The notes below the pieces were generated by a model. It did not search any database and had not been told where the DNA came from. It saw only the letters and a program-made list of their open reading frames with translations. The translations under genes and the position numbers were made by a program. Shown here piece by piece: positions 19,561 through 20,182 of a stretch of 20,182 nucleotides of DNA. Source of the DNA: Stenocarpella maydis (lineage: Eukaryota; Ascomycota; Sordariomycetes; Diaporthales; Diaporthaceae); contig NQMI01000174.1 in the NCBI GenBank assembly GCA_002270565.1, forward strand, positions 1-20,182. Reading direction: 5' to 3'. The first letter of the stretch is position 1, and the number at the start of each line of letters is the position of its first letter.

Positions 19561-20182
19561 TCTTTCTTATATATTTATATATTATGCTTAATCTTATTAT
19601 AGTTACTATAGCAGTACTTACTTAATCCGCTATAGACTAAGCTATTAATACTATTACTTATTTTATTAGCTAGCTATTTCCCATTTTCCTTTTTATTAAT
19701 TATTTCCTCAGGATCCTGTATATAAAGTATTCCTCTATTTTATATATAAGTTCTCTTAGCGCTTTAATACTTAAAACGTATTATATTTACCTCTTATAAT
19801 ATATAGACCTTTTAAGTTAACAAGGTAATTATATAGGTTAATAATTATATATTGTTTTAATTAATGAATAGCTATTAAAATTAGGATTAAAGAGCTTTCC
19901 TAATAATAGGAAATATAATTCCTAATTAGAGTTAATTAAAAAACTGCCTCTATTAAGTTATATAGTATTTAGGAGATCTAAGGTATAGGTAGTATTAGGG
20001 AGCCTAGCTATCTTATTAGCGTTGAAATTTCATTGTTTAGCTTAAAAAGTATAACTTTTTAGTGACGTAGAATTAAGCTTATATCTTTAAAAGCCCTCTT
20101 AATAGTTTCTAGCTTAAAACCCCTTTTCTATATAACATAAAAGGCAAGCATGAACTGAGTTTTATTAATATAAGTAATTTAG
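19561..20182 (-). pseudogene. Decayed pogo/Fot1-like DDE transposase C-terminus, open at right edge
   Basis: A single minus frame runs from about 20157 to about 19600 without net frameshift. It is broken by many stops, nearly all TAA/TAG, in places where Gln is expected. It includes FKLETIKRAFKDISL, which resembles the 'xTIxxAFxxTGLxPxxPxxVL' segment after the DDE domain of pogo/Fot1-type (DDE-1) transposases. A middle region and a Lys/Gln-rich tail ending in a Gln run follow, as in those proteins. The catalytic DDE part would lie beyond the right edge. The segment 19567-19800 recurs at 12781-13010. The family call rests on motif resemblance by eye. Confidence 0.5.

Overview
The window looks like filamentous ascomycete (Pezizomycotina) DNA. 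It is probably Sordariomycete-like, but nothing fixes the genus. Three intron-containing genes sit in GC-rich islands, their introns are short (51-158 bp) with GT...AG ends and CTAAC/CTGAC-type branch sites, and the islands lie in very AT-rich deserts. The deserts hold transposon remnants whose reading frames are broken almost only by TAA/TAG. That is the pattern expected from repeat-induced point mutation (RIP), where CAA/CAG become TAA/TAG. I infer an accessory or transposon-rich compartment of a 'two-speed' genome. A run of three Ns at 19047-19049 marks an assembly join.

Layout. 1-1656: minus-strand retroelement-like remnant, with an LTR-like block (1283-1656) upstream of a decayed 333-codon reading frame (999 to the left edge). 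1657-2790: AT desert, including one arm of a dispersed inverted repeat (1776-2411). 2791-3776: normal-GC DNA with no gene I can support. 3777-6100 (minus): Zn2Cys6 transcription factor, 3 exons, 722 aa. 6101-7274: divergent intergenic region with microsatellites. 7275-9910 (plus): SulP/SLC26-type anion transporter with a STAS domain, 4 exons, 814 aa. 9911-10500: 3' flank. 10501-12077: AT desert with the second inverted-repeat arm (10690-11225). 12079-12683: GC-normal island that looks like a solo LTR on the minus strand, with three 25-bp tandem repeats, bounded by a 7-bp direct repeat. 12677-13307: decayed pogo/Fot1-like transposase tail. 13308-14851: small LTR element on the minus strand with only one gag-like decayed frame between two LTR-like blocks. 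14852-16790: AT desert. 17093-18321 (minus): arylamine N-acetyltransferase, 2 exons, 356 aa, with complete Cys-His-Asp triad. 18731-20182: AT-rich DNA with a second, better preserved pogo/Fot1-like transposase C-terminus entering from the right edge.

Gene relationships. The transcription factor and the transporter are divergently transcribed from a shared 1.17-kb region, and this pair lies between two inverted copies of the same degraded repeat. Co-regulation is possible but is inferred from position only. The N-acetyltransferase stands alone between deserts. No biosynthetic backbone enzyme, CRISPR array, tRNA or rRNA was seen. All exon structures were worked out by eye from frame, splice consensus and family motifs; none is backed by transcripts.
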